Assembly: GCF_036408795.1 (NCBI RefSeq)
Contig: NZ_JAZGJP010000004.1
Span: 110,784-174,783 of the forward strand
Length of the DNA stretch: 64,000 nucleotides
DNA from: Olsenella_L kribbiana
Lineage (GTDB): Bacteria; Actinomycetota; Coriobacteriia; Coriobacteriales; Atopobiaceae
Reading direction: 5' to 3'
Part shown: piece by piece, positions 1 through 7,964 of the stretch
Layout of the letters: every line of letters starts with the position of its first letter
How positions within the stretch are numbered: position 1 is the stretch's first letter
Notes under the pieces: model-generated
What the model saw: only the letters and a program-made list of their open reading frames with translations
Database searches by the model: none
What the model was told of the DNA's origin: nothing
Program-made: the position numbers and the translations under genes

Positions 1-2
1 GC

Positions 3-305
3 TGCGACAAGCAGGGCTACTACTTCGCGGTCAAGAAGGCCCGCGGCTGGGAGAAGGCCCTTGCGACAGAGGTGAAGCTTGCCCGCGAATGGTCCGTCTT
101 CTTCGATAAGGTCCGTCTCGGCATCTGCTGCACGAATGCCCTCGATGTCTTCGACGAGATGGAGGAGAAGCTCAGAGCGGCTGTCCCCAACGCGCTTCCT
201 GACATCCAGCGCACGCTCATCTCCCCCGACCTTCTGATCCACACCGGGCCTGAACTTGTCGGCGTCTCCGTGATACCGGCAACGGAGGAGGACCCTGCCC
301 GGTAG
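3..305 (+). CDS. Unknown protein, 3' end only
   Basis: The reading frame is open from the left edge of the window to a TAG at 303-305, giving the last 100 residues of a protein whose start lies outside. A GTG at 72 lies inside this frame, but the upstream codons also read as ordinary protein in the same codon style, so I treat it as internal. The fragment is mixed alpha/beta in character, with a Cys pair (ICC) and a closing segment GPELVGVSVIP followed by an acidic tail. I do not recognise the family. The next gene, pyrE, follows after about 75 bases on the same strand, so cotranscription is possible. Confidence 0.6.
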   Translation, partial: CDKQGYYFAVKKARGWEKALATEVKLAREWSVFFDKVRLGICCTNALDVFDEMEEKLRAAVPNALPDIQRTLISPDLLIHTGPELVGVSVIPATEEDPAR

Positions 306-379
306 CACAGGATGCACAGAGCTCCATATGTGAGACAATGGGCAGGACATGGCAGGAAGTGCAAGCGAGGAAGGCATTC

Positions 380-1045
380 ATGGAAGACTATCAGCGCGAA
401 TTCATCGACTTTATGGTAGACAGCCACGTGCTCAAGTTCGGCAGCTTCACCCTGAAGAGCGGGCGCCAATCCCCCTTCTTCATGAATGCCGGTGCCTATG
501 TGACAGGCGCCCAGCTCCATGAGCTGGGACGCTTCTATGCGAAGGCCATCCACGACAACTTCGGCCTCGACTTCGATGTCGTGTTCGGTCCCGCCTACAA
601 GGGCATTCCTCTGGCCGTCGTCACCGCCATCGCCTTGGACGAACTGTATGGCAAGGAGGTCGCCTACTGCGCTGACCGCAAGGAGGCCAAGGACCATGGT
701 GCCGACAAGGGCAACTTCCTCGGAGCATCCCTGAAGGACGGCGACCGTGTCGTGATCGTCGAGGATGTCACGACCTCCGGCAAGTCCATCGACGAGACCT
801 ACCCGAAGCTCAAGGCAGCTGCCGATGTGGATGTGAAGGGCCTCATCGTCTCCCTGAACCGCATGGAGGTCGGCAAGGGCGGCGTCAAGAGCGCCCAGGA
901 CGAGATCCAGGAACGCTATGGCTTCCCTGTCGCCAGCATCGTGAGCATGAAGGATGTCCGCGAGGCGCTGACCGGTACTCTCATCACGCCCGAGCTCGAC
1001 AAGGCGCTCGATGCCTACTATGCACAGTACGGCGCCAAGGAATAG
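380..1045 (+). CDS. pyrE: Orotate phosphoribosyltransferase
   Basis: Converts orotate and PRPP to orotidine monophosphate in cytosolic pyrimidine synthesis. The 221-residue protein has the N-terminal FGSFTLKSGRQSPFF segment typical of the long OPRT type and the PRPP-binding motif VVIVEDVTTSGKS at residues 124-136. An upstream in-frame ATG at 338 exists, but the ATG at 380 has a Shine-Dalgarno (AGGAAGG, 368-374) at correct spacing and gives the usual family length, so I chose it. No other pyrimidine gene lies in the window, so pyrE is separated from the rest of the pathway here. It ends just before a strong hairpin terminator shared with the convergent operon. Confidence 0.93.
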   Translation: MEDYQREFIDFMVDSHVLKFGSFTLKSGRQSPFFMNAGAYVTGAQLHELGRFYAKAIHDNFGLDFDVVFGPAYKGIPLAVVTAIALDELYGKEVAYCADRKEAKDHGADKGNFLGASLKDGDRVVIVEDVTTSGKSIDETYPKLKAAADVDVKGLIVSLNRMEVGKGGVKSAQDEIQERYGFPVASIVSMKDVREALTGTLITPELDKALDAYYAQYGAKE

Positions 1046-1080
1046 CAGAAGAGCTTCCCTTCTCCTTGCGCCCACAGCGA

Positions 1081-1113
1081 AGGCGCCCCAGGAACGCATC
1101 TCCTGGGGCGCCT
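1081..1113. terminator. Bidirectional hairpin terminator
   Basis: A perfect 13-bp stem (AGGCGCCCCAGGA, 1081-1093, and its complement, 1101-1113) with a 7-base loop lies between convergent pyrE and the small gene at 1149. It can serve both strands, although T-runs are weak. Confidence 0.75.
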
Positions 1114-1148
1114 CCTCATATGTATCTCCAGTGCGGCACGGGCACTGC

Positions 1149-1472
1149 CTAGCAGCCGCAGCCTTCCGACTCCGTGAGCTCGGAGCGCACGACGGATCGC
1201 AGATGCTCCTCCGCTTCGCGCATGGCTTCGCTGTCTCCCGACTTCCGTGCCGCACGGTAGGCATTCATGGCCTGGAAGAAGGCAGTCTGGGTCGGATCTT
1301 CGTCTGCATCCTTCTTCCCTTCGGGCTCCTTCATGCTCCCAAAGGTGTGGACAGACGATTCAGGCGCTTCGTCCTTCTGGCTGCTCCCAAGCGCCTCTTC
1401 GAGCGCCTCGGACATCTTGTAGCCCGACTTTGCCAGATCGTCTGCCAGGGTATGGCTCTCGTTTTTGCTCAC
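1149..1472 (-). CDS. Small acidic protein with CGC tail, unknown
   Basis: A 107-residue soluble protein, rich in Glu, Asp, Ser and Lys, with a helical charged C-terminal half (about residues 62-100) and the terminal residues Cys-Gly-Cys. Its GTG start overlaps the TGA stop of the MoxR-type ATPase gene by four bases (GTGA), so the two are almost certainly translationally coupled and this is the last gene of the four-gene AAA+/VWA operon. I do not recognise the family. The CxC end could bind a metal or form a disulfide, which is only a guess. Codon use matches the neighbours. Confidence 0.65.
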   Translation of the reverse strand: MSKNESHTLADDLAKSGYKMSEALEEALGSSQKDEAPESSVHTFGSMKEPEGKKDADEDPTQTAFFQAMNAYRAARKSGDSEAMREAEEHLRSVVRSELTESEGCGC

Positions 1473-2995
1473 GCAAGTCCCTCCAGCTTGTCTACCTCGT
1501 TCAGAAGCTGCGTACTCCTGTCATGGAACATGAGGCCGCGGCTGTGCTCCACGAACTTCTTCGACCCATGCTCCGCCACGAAGTGCATGAAGTCCGGATC
1601 CACCGCCAGGCGTGTCATGAATATCAGCATCTCCTGGGAGTCGCCGTAGGCATCGTTCACGAAGTCGATTGCACAGTCGATCTTCGAGACGAACTCCTTC
1701 GAGCCAGCGCCGAGGTCGCGCACCATCGCGTTGAAGCTCTCCTTGGCCGCATTGTAGGCATCCTCCTGGCTGAGAGAGCCTCCTGCCTGTGCGACGGCGC
1801 GGGCGACTGCCTTCCTGATGGCCTCGAGGATCTCCCCTTTCTTCGCCTCTGCCATCTGGCGGGCACCCGAGGCAAAGCCGGATGCGACAAGGCGCCTGAG
1901 CTCGAGCTGGCACTCGTTCTCCTGTGCTGTGAGCGATGCCAGGAGCGACACGCCGGAATCGGCCTCCTTGAGCTTTGCCAGAATCTGGCGCACCTCGAGG
2001 AGCGCCTTCTTCCTTGCAGTCAGGCGGTGCACATCGCCCAGGAGCACATCGAGCAGCAGGTTCACGAGGGCGACTCGCTCGTCGAACGGTGCCTCCTTTG
2101 CACGGTCTTTCAGCTCCTCGCCGGCAGCGCCCGAAAGGATCGCGGAAACCTGGTAATCGTCCTGGTACTTCTCGAAGAGCTCGAGATAAAGGCTGAAGTC
2201 CTCTGCGATCTCCTGGTCCTGGAGATACTGGGCAATCAGGTTGAGGTCGACAGAAAGTCCCTCATGCTCGTAGGCCAGGATCATGCGGGAGAGGTCTTCC
2301 CAGCCACGGGCCGTCACGATGCTTGTGCTCTCCACGCCCGCATGGACATGGTAGAAGTTCTGCGGCTTGTTTGTGAGGTACGTGAGGATGGCAGGATGCA
2401 CGCCGTGCGTTGTCGCATAGTCCATCCAGACATCGAGGTCGGGCTCGATGTCGATCCTTTTCATGCGGTCGAGCATGGCGGCATCGAACTCGCGGGCGCT
2501 CCTGTTGTACTCAGGCGGATTGCCGGCCGTCACGATGACCCAGCCGACAGGCAGCTTGTGCTGGCCGAACGTCTTGTACTGCAGGAACTGGAGCATGGCG
2601 GGAGCGAGCGTCTCGCTCACGCAGTTGACCTCGTCGAGGAAGATGATGCCCTCAGGAATGCCTGTGCGCTCGATTGCGTCATAGGTGGCTGCAATGATCT
2701 CGGACATCGTGTAGCGCGAGACTTTGTACCCCTTCCCGCCATACGTCGCATCGGCGATATAGGGAAGTCCCAGTGCCGACTGCCTCGTGTGGTGCGTCAT
2801 CGAGTACGAGACGAAGTTGACGCCGAGCTCCTCTGCGACCTCCGAGACGATAGCGGTCTTGCCGATGCCCGGAGGGCCCATCATGATGAGAGGGCGCTGC
2901 ATCTGGGGCGGAATCAGATAGAGCCCGTTCTCGTCCTTTGCGAGATACGCACGCACGGCGCCCTTGATCTGCTCTGTCGCTGTCTTGATGTTCAT
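1469..2995 (-). CDS. MoxR-type AAA+ ATPase
   Basis: A 508-residue cytosolic ATPase of the MoxR/RavA-like AAA+ group, which typically act as chaperones together with a VWA-domain partner. Walker A GPPGIGKT is at residues 40-47 and Walker B FLDEVN at 119-124; sensor-like AGNPPE and an arginine-containing DRMKRID follow in the AAA+ core, which spans about residues 30-260. The C-terminal 240 residues are helical with no motif I recognise. The start at 2995 has an AGGGAAG site and lies six bases after the stop of the VWA gene. The pairing with a VWA protein is the classic MoxR context and supports the call; the substrate is unknown. Confidence 0.85.
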   Translation of the reverse strand: MNIKTATEQIKGAVRAYLAKDENGLYLIPPQMQRPLIMMGPPGIGKTAIVSEVAEELGVNFVSYSMTHHTRQSALGLPYIADATYGGKGYKVSRYTMSEIIAATYDAIERTGIPEGIIFLDEVNCVSETLAPAMLQFLQYKTFGQHKLPVGWVIVTAGNPPEYNRSAREFDAAMLDRMKRIDIEPDLDVWMDYATTHGVHPAILTYLTNKPQNFYHVHAGVESTSIVTARGWEDLSRMILAYEHEGLSVDLNLIAQYLQDQEIAEDFSLYLELFEKYQDDYQVSAILSGAAGEELKDRAKEAPFDERVALVNLLLDVLLGDVHRLTARKKALLEVRQILAKLKEADSGVSLLASLTAQENECQLELRRLVASGFASGARQMAEAKKGEILEAIRKAVARAVAQAGGSLSQEDAYNAAKESFNAMVRDLGAGSKEFVSKIDCAIDFVNDAYGDSQEMLIFMTRLAVDPDFMHFVAEHGSKKFVEHSRGLMFHDRSTQLLNEVDKLEGLA

Positions 2996-3001
2996 GCTTC
3001 C

Positions 3002-4612
3002 CTATCCTCGCTTCTCGGCCTTCTGGGCACGGTAGCTTTCCGATTCGTCAGATTCGCGTTCGAGCTCCTCTGGCGGCAGCACAAGCTGTATGGCCCAGGG
3101 CGGAACGCTTTCCTTGCGGTAGCTCTCATCGTAGAAGATGAAGGCACATTTATATGGAGGCTTCCTCTTCGGATACGTGCCGAAGCCATCCGTGAAATAG
3201 ACCGTCCCGTCGAGGTGGCGGAACTCGCCTTCGCGGATGAGCCTGTCGATGTAGTCGAAGGCAGGGCGGAAGTCGGTGCCGCCGAAGCCCTTGACCGTGA
3301 CATGGTCTGACCATTTCGCAAGATCTTCGGGTGTCGAGATCTTCGTATCGGACTCGACGCCGGCATCCGCCTCGATGATGTGGATGTTCGTGCGCTCCGT
3401 GAAGGTCGAGTCGGCATGCAGCACATCGAAGGCCGTGTCCACGAAGCGCTGGATCGTGTCCCCTGCGACAGAGCCCGACGTGTCGAGCACGATCGCAAAC
3501 TCCCGAATCCTCTTCTCGTCGCGATATTCGAGCGGCTCGATCAGAGGGACGTTGCCGTAGAGCGCAAGCCCATACGTATAGAAGACATAGTCGAACTCGT
3601 CGTCCGATGTATGCAGGGATTCCTGCATCACGGCAAACTTGCGCAGGAACTCGCGGAAGTCCTGGGGACGGTGCGTCCTGATCTCGAGCTCGTTCGTGAG
3701 GTCGCCGAGCTGCTCTCCGCGCTCGCGCGAGAGCGTATGGAGGTCCACATTGATGGACTTTGCGACCTGCTGCCACTTGTCTCGCTCATGCTCGCGCTCA
3801 CGCTCGCCGAGGCCGCCTGCTTGGCGCACAAGCGCCTCGTTCTCCGCTTCACCGCCATTCCCTGAAGCCTGCTGTGACTGCTGCCGGGTCTTCCGTGCGC
3901 TGCCTTCGCGCTCCTCTCCCGAACCCTGGTTGGGGGCATGACGCTCCTCGTACTCTGTCGGTGCATGGGAGGAGGAGCCTTCCTTCTGCTGTCCCCCGTT
4001 TTCAGGAGATGAGGCAGGGGCTGCATACCAGAGGTCATGGTTGTCCACATGGAAGATGGATCCCCAGGCACTCATGAGGTCGTGGTAGTAGCCCCGGCGC
4101 AGCGCCCTATAGAGCCTGTCTGTGGAAAGCGGCCCACGGAGGTCCTTCTTCAGGTGCTCGAGCACGACCGAGATGGCCTCGCCCCTGTCTCCTTCACGGG
4201 CACCGCAGATCTCGGCGGCCAGGCTCTCGGCGATGATGTCAGAGGCAAGGTCCCAGGGGAAGCGCTCCACGCGGTCATCGACGAAAGGATGCATCAGGAT
4301 GCAGTGCATGAGGACATGCACGATATCGTGGATCGGAGGCTTCCTTGTCTTCGCGAACGTCGCAAGCACGCGTGTCGGCTCGATGTAGAGCGTCTGGCCA
4401 TCCGTCGCAAACGGCTCGATCATGAGGGCAGGCGAGATATCGCTCTTGAGCTGGCCTATGGCAGGAGCAAGGAAATGGCTGTCGCTCACGACGAGGCCTT
4501 CAGCCAGATCGACGACCTTGCGCGCAAGCTCGTAGCGCTCGTGTGTCTTCTGTTCCGCCTCTTCGAAGGCTGCCTTCTCTTCCGGGGTGAGCCCCTCCAT
4601 CGCATCTGCCAT
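3002..4612 (-). CDS. DUF2201-type protein with VWA-like domain
   Basis: 536 residues. The N-terminal part carries HVLMHCILMH (His99, His103, His108), the HxxxH pattern of the putative metallopeptidase domain that precedes VWA-like domains in DUF2201 proteins. A low-complexity Gln/Gly/Glu-rich charged linker occupies about residues 205-280. The C-terminal VWA-like domain has the metal-site motif DTSGS at about residue 376 and a later GGTDFRPA at about 440. Such proteins work with MoxR-type ATPases, and the ATPase gene follows six bases downstream. The upstream unknown gene ends seven bases before this start. No signal peptide is visible. Function in this organism is unknown. Confidence 0.82.
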   Translation of the reverse strand: MADAMEGLTPEEKAAFEEAEQKTHERYELARKVVDLAEGLVVSDSHFLAPAIGQLKSDISPALMIEPFATDGQTLYIEPTRVLATFAKTRKPPIHDIVHVLMHCILMHPFVDDRVERFPWDLASDIIAESLAAEICGAREGDRGEAISVVLEHLKKDLRGPLSTDRLYRALRRGYYHDLMSAWGSIFHVDNHDLWYAAPASSPENGGQQKEGSSSHAPTEYEERHAPNQGSGEEREGSARKTRQQSQQASGNGGEAENEALVRQAGGLGEREREHERDKWQQVAKSINVDLHTLSRERGEQLGDLTNELEIRTHRPQDFREFLRKFAVMQESLHTSDDEFDYVFYTYGLALYGNVPLIEPLEYRDEKRIREFAIVLDTSGSVAGDTIQRFVDTAFDVLHADSTFTERTNIHIIEADAGVESDTKISTPEDLAKWSDHVTVKGFGGTDFRPAFDYIDRLIREGEFRHLDGTVYFTDGFGTYPKRKPPYKCAFIFYDESYRKESVPPWAIQLVLPPEELERESDESESYRAQKAEKRG

Positions 4613-4618
4613 GGCAGC

Positions 4619-5803
4619 CTACAGGAGAAGATCCGAAAGGTCGCCGAGATCGCCCTCGTCGTCCTGAGGCGCCTCTTTCTGCTCGGGCTCCTCTTCGGCC
4701 TTTGCATCCTCGACAGACTTGGCCGTATCGGAGAGGTCCTGCCGAAGCGTCAGAAGCCAGGCTGCAATCTCTGCATGCCCCGCCTCGGATGCTGCATCGA
4801 TGGCACGGTCGAGGTTTGCGGGCGTGTAGGTATTCTGCCAGCCAAGGAGATCTTCGAGCTGGTCGAAGCAGGCGCCTTCTGCAAGCACAGAGAGAAGCAC
4901 CCCATTCTGGTACTCCGTCCCCGGTGTGAGGTGTGCGACCATGCGGCGCACGAGCCCGACATTCTTCTTGAGCCAGCTCTGCGAGCACAGCCTGTCATAG
5001 AAGACTTCAGGCGCCTTTTCGCAGGTCCAGACAATCAGGCGCTCATCCTGGTTCGGGACGACCATGCGGCCCAGGAGCTCCGGCATGCGCTCCGTGCCGC
5101 CAAGATGCTGGCGCCAGAGCTCGAGCAGGGCATCTGCCAGCTCGAGGCAGGACTCTGCCGTACCCGGCACATAGGAGGCCGGATAGGCATAGGCACGCGA
5201 GGCGCAGGCAAGCGCCGCGCGGAAGATATCGTCGAAGACGACGGGAATGAAGCTCTGGTCGTTTGCAAGCTTCGCCACGAGCTCGCAGGAACGTCTCACA
5301 TCGGTGCCGCGCGAGTAGTCTGCGCCGACCAGCTCCTCGGATGGCCCGAAGGTACGGAAGATCTCAGAGGTGACCGAACGTCCCTGCGGGTCTTCGAAGA
5401 GCTTGGGAGAGGACCCCGTCATGTCGCCACGCGTCAGGTCGTGCATCAGGAGCGAGCGCTCAGGAAGGCTCTCGGGAATCTCTGGATCTTCGAGCAGGTT
5501 CACGCGGCGTGCCTTGAGGTCATAGGCGATGTCCTCGCGGTCGCAGCGAAGGGCCAGGGCAAGTGCCCAGCCGCAGTACGGGATGGGACCGAGGTCTGCG
5601 ATGATTGCATCGACAACCTCCCGCGATGCCCAGACGCAGGCACGCTCGAGGAAGTCGACAAGCTCCTTCGGCGTGGCATAGCTGCGCAGCGGCACGAGCT
5701 CCTTGATGGCAGAGAGAGCCTCCTCATCCGTGCCCGACACCAATGCCATGCGAAGCTCTGCTGCAAGGCGCTTGTAGTGCCTCTTCTCCACGGAGAGTTC
5801 CAT
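4619..5803 (-). CDS. Unknown protein, first gene of AAA+/VWA operon
   Basis: A largely helical soluble protein that I do not recognise; it ends in an acidic tail (Asp/Glu/Leu-rich, last 30 residues). The frame is open up to 5953, but that would run into the divergent gene at 5924. The ATG at 5803 (394 residues, beginning MELSVEK) has a GGGG stretch at good spacing; the ATG at 5815 is an alternative. The stop lies six bases before the VWA gene, so the gene heads an operon of unknown-VWA-MoxR-small protein. Repeated helix-length units could mean an alpha-solenoid or ankyrin-like scaffold for the other subunits, but this is inference from composition only. Confidence 0.7.
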   Translation of the reverse strand: MELSVEKRHYKRLAAELRMALVSGTDEEALSAIKELVPLRSYATPKELVDFLERACVWASREVVDAIIADLGPIPYCGWALALALRCDREDIAYDLKARRVNLLEDPEIPESLPERSLLMHDLTRGDMTGSSPKLFEDPQGRSVTSEIFRTFGPSEELVGADYSRGTDVRRSCELVAKLANDQSFIPVVFDDIFRAALACASRAYAYPASYVPGTAESCLELADALLELWRQHLGGTERMPELLGRMVVPNQDERLIVWTCEKAPEVFYDRLCSQSWLKKNVGLVRRMVAHLTPGTEYQNGVLLSVLAEGACFDQLEDLLGWQNTYTPANLDRAIDAASEAGHAEIAAWLLTLRQDLSDTAKSVEDAKAEEEPEQKEAPQDDEGDLGDLSDLLL

Positions 5804-5850
5804 ATCCAACCCCATTTCAAGCCGCTTGGTGCGGCAGACGCTGCCTTCTG

Positions 5851-5856
5851 TAGAAT
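5851..5856 (+). promoter_or_regulatory. Candidate -10 element TAGAAT
   Basis: TAGAAT followed by GG, about 70 bases before the PH-like membrane gene. The same TAGAATGG string occurs at 9885 and 18749 at comparable distances before genes. No clear -35 hexamer is visible. Confidence 0.4.
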
Positions 5857-5923
5857 GGTAGCCAATCCCAAAGTCCTTGGATAGTGATACCCGCTCATGG
5901 GCATCCTCATGAGGAAGAGTCGG

Positions 5924-6415
5924 ATGAGTGGCGAAGAAAGGAAGCATGGACACATGGCAGAAGCGAGCGAAAGCACAGGAGCAGCTGTCGTCGTGACCGA
6001 GCGCGTGCGCTCGAATCTCATGTGGGCGCTAGGTGTCGCTGCCTCAGGCGCCGTCACGATCTGGCTTCTTCTCTTCCCGCTGTTCTCGAGCTCGGTCTGG
6101 CTTGTCTGGATCCGCTGGATCGGCATCCCGCTTGTCTGCGCCTTCGAGGTCATGGCGCTCATCCAGGTCCTCAACTACTTCAACAGAAGGCTCGAAGTCA
6201 GAGATGGGGGCGTCTCCTATACGAACTGCCTCAAGCGCACAAGATCCTACAGCTGGGACGAGATCGTGGCCTACGATATACGCGAGAAGTCCCACGCGCT
6301 CGAGCTCGTCCTTGGAGGGCACCCCAGGACCTTCCATGAGTCGAGCACGAACTTCGACGCCTTCGTCGACTCCGTAATGGACCACACCGAGCTCATTGCC
6401 CTGTCAGACCGTTAG
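5924..6415 (+). CDS. Membrane protein with PH-like domain
   Basis: A 163-residue protein with two hydrophobic segments (about residues 31-50 and 55-82), followed by a beta-rich cytosolic domain that resembles small bacterial PH domains (pattern of short strands, SWDEIVAYDIR). It is probably an inner-membrane protein of unknown role. The frame is open from 5897; I chose ATG 5924 because GAGGAAG lies seven bases upstream, while 5954 is another possibility. The GNAT gene follows nine bases after the stop, so the two probably form a small operon. The call as PH-like is from pattern reading, not a search. Confidence 0.6.
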   Translation: MSGEERKHGHMAEASESTGAAVVVTERVRSNLMWALGVAASGAVTIWLLLFPLFSSSVWLVWIRWIGIPLVCAFEVMALIQVLNYFNRRLEVRDGGVSYTNCLKRTRSYSWDEIVAYDIREKSHALELVLGGHPRTFHESSTNFDAFVDSVMDHTELIALSDR

Positions 6416-6424
6416 GAGAAGCAC

Positions 6425-6910
6425 GTGCAGATACGCCGCGCCACCGAAGAGGATATCGAAGGAATCATGGAGCTGCTCGTCCAGGTCTGCAATGTCCATG
6501 CAGAAGGACGTCCCGACCTCTTCATCCCGGATACGAGGAAGTATACGGAAGATGAGCTCAAGGCACTTATCAAGGACCCTGCACATCCCATCTTCGTCGC
6601 GGTGGACGAAAACAGGCAGGAAGGCACCCATGAGCTTCTGGGCCATGCCTTCTGCGAGCTCCAGGATCTGACCAGCGCCCCCAACATGCGCCAGGACCGC
6701 GAGCTCTACCTCGACGACCTCTGCGTGAACGAGCGCTGCCGCGGCCAGCATGTGGGAGAGCATCTCTGGGAGGCAGTCTGTGCCTACGCGAAAGAGCAGG
6801 GCTGCTACCGCGTGACGCTCCATGTCTGGTCCTGCAACCCGAAGGCAGAAGGCTTCTACGAGCACCTGGGCCTCAAGCCCTACCTCATCGGTATGGAGCA
6901 CATCCTCTAG
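6425..6910 (+). CDS. GNAT family N-acetyltransferase
   Basis: A 161-residue acetyl-CoA-dependent acetyltransferase. It starts with the common MQIRRATEEDI beginning; the acetyl-CoA pyrophosphate loop is at CRGQHVGEHLW (about residues 104-114), and the closing WSCNPKAEGFYEHLGLKP motif is typical of GNAT enzymes. The start is a GTG with TAGGAG seven bases upstream. The substrate cannot be told from sequence; similarity to small GNATs that act on amino groups of metabolites or protein N-termini is generic. It follows the PH-like membrane gene closely and converges with the HAD gene. Confidence 0.82.
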   Translation: MQIRRATEEDIEGIMELLVQVCNVHAEGRPDLFIPDTRKYTEDELKALIKDPAHPIFVAVDENRQEGTHELLGHAFCELQDLTSAPNMRQDRELYLDDLCVNERCRGQHVGEHLWEAVCAYAKEQGCYRVTLHVWSCNPKAEGFYEHLGLKPYLIGMEHIL

Positions 6911-6926
6911 CTTCAGGCGCCAAGCT

Positions 6927-7790
6927 TCAGTTCCTGCGAGCATCCTCTTCGAGCATGAACTCGGGGAGGGTGTTTCTCTCTGCAGCCTGCGCGATATCCT
7001 CGAGCGCCACAGCTACCCCGTCATCTGCGCAGGCACCGATATGGTAGCGGGCAAGCGCTGCCACTTCCTTCGTTGCATTCGCGACGGCGACAGAGTTCGT
7101 GACCTCGCGGAAGATGGGCACATCGTTTGCGGCGTCGCCGAAGACGACGACTTCCTCGTCGGAAAGTCCAAGCTTGTCCATCAGGACATGGAGGCCCGAT
7201 GCCTTGCTGACACCGTGGGGCACGATATCGTACCAGTTGGGCGTCGGCGAGACGATATCGAACTCGGGAAAGGCGGGGCTGAGCTTCGTATCGATGAAGC
7301 GGCAGGCAGGACGTCCCGATGTGGCGGCAAGCGTCGCTGCGATGAGCGGCACCTCCGGCACCTGCTCTGCCACCTGCGGCGTGAACTTGAAGCGCTCCCG
7401 GTATACCGGCACCTGCTCGGGGTCTGCTGCAATGACCCAGACCGGATTCGTCATGTCGGTATCTGCCGGATAGGCCACGAGGAATACATCCGGCACGCTC
7501 TTGAGCATCTCGGCCATGCGCTCGAGCGGATCATGCTCGATCAGGGACAGCGAGACGATCTCGCCGTCGATCATGACCTTCTTGCCGCTCGACATGACCC
7601 CTGTCTGGAAGGCAGAGGCATCGCCCTGGAAAAAGCGCAGCAGCTCATGGTAGTCACGTCCCGTGGAAGGCCCGAACTCGACACCTGCCGCCCGTGCATC
7701 CGCAATCGCCTCGAGCGTGCGCTTCGAGACATGCGGGTTCCCGAAGGGAATGAGGGTGTTGTCCATGTCGGAGAGGGCAAGGCGTATCAC
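6927..7790 (-). CDS. HAD-superfamily hydrolase, Cof-like
   Basis: A 287-residue cytosolic phosphatase of the HAD Cof type. Motif I is DMDNTL near the N-terminus (the first Asp is the nucleophile), a C2-type cap fills the middle and motif IV FGDAANDVPIF is near residue 230. The usual motif I Asp-x-Asp-Gly-Thr has Asn in place of Gly here. The start is the GTG at 7790 with GAAGGAGA upstream; the frame continues upstream to 7895 but that part lacks protein character. The substrate is likely a sugar phosphate or nucleotide, not resolvable. A second Cof-like HAD lies at 52753 with a similarly placed GTG start. Confidence 0.83.
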   Translation of the reverse strand: MIRLALSDMDNTLIPFGNPHVSKRTLEAIADARAAGVEFGPSTGRDYHELLRFFQGDASAFQTGVMSSGKKVMIDGEIVSLSLIEHDPLERMAEMLKSVPDVFLVAYPADTDMTNPVWVIAADPEQVPVYRERFKFTPQVAEQVPEVPLIAATLAATSGRPACRFIDTKLSPAFPEFDIVSPTPNWYDIVPHGVSKASGLHVLMDKLGLSDEEVVVFGDAANDVPIFREVTNSVAVANATKEVAALARYHIGACADDGVAVALEDIAQAAERNTLPEFMLEEDARRN

Positions 7791-7964
7791 GGATGTCTCC
7801 TTCGGAAAGCTTCTTATGGTCTTGTTCTTCCTGCATTGTAGCGAGGCCACAGGCCCCGTTTCACGCAGGGCCTGGCAAGCATTCTGTAAACTCACAGCGC
7901 ATCCACCAGGAAAGCCTCAGGATCGGCCTGTATGCTGGTCGAAACAGGACAGAAGGGATGAGGC

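Noticed and set aside
1247..3310. 687-codon plus-strand open frame over the MoxR and VWA genes
   Set aside because: It is antisense to two genes with clear motifs; its composition (His, Arg, Leu, Val rich) is that of a shadow frame in high-GC DNA.
4037..5884. 615-codon plus-strand frame over the unknown 394-residue gene
   Set aside because: No recognisable motif, no ribosome site, shadow-like composition; the minus-strand gene has tight operon spacing.
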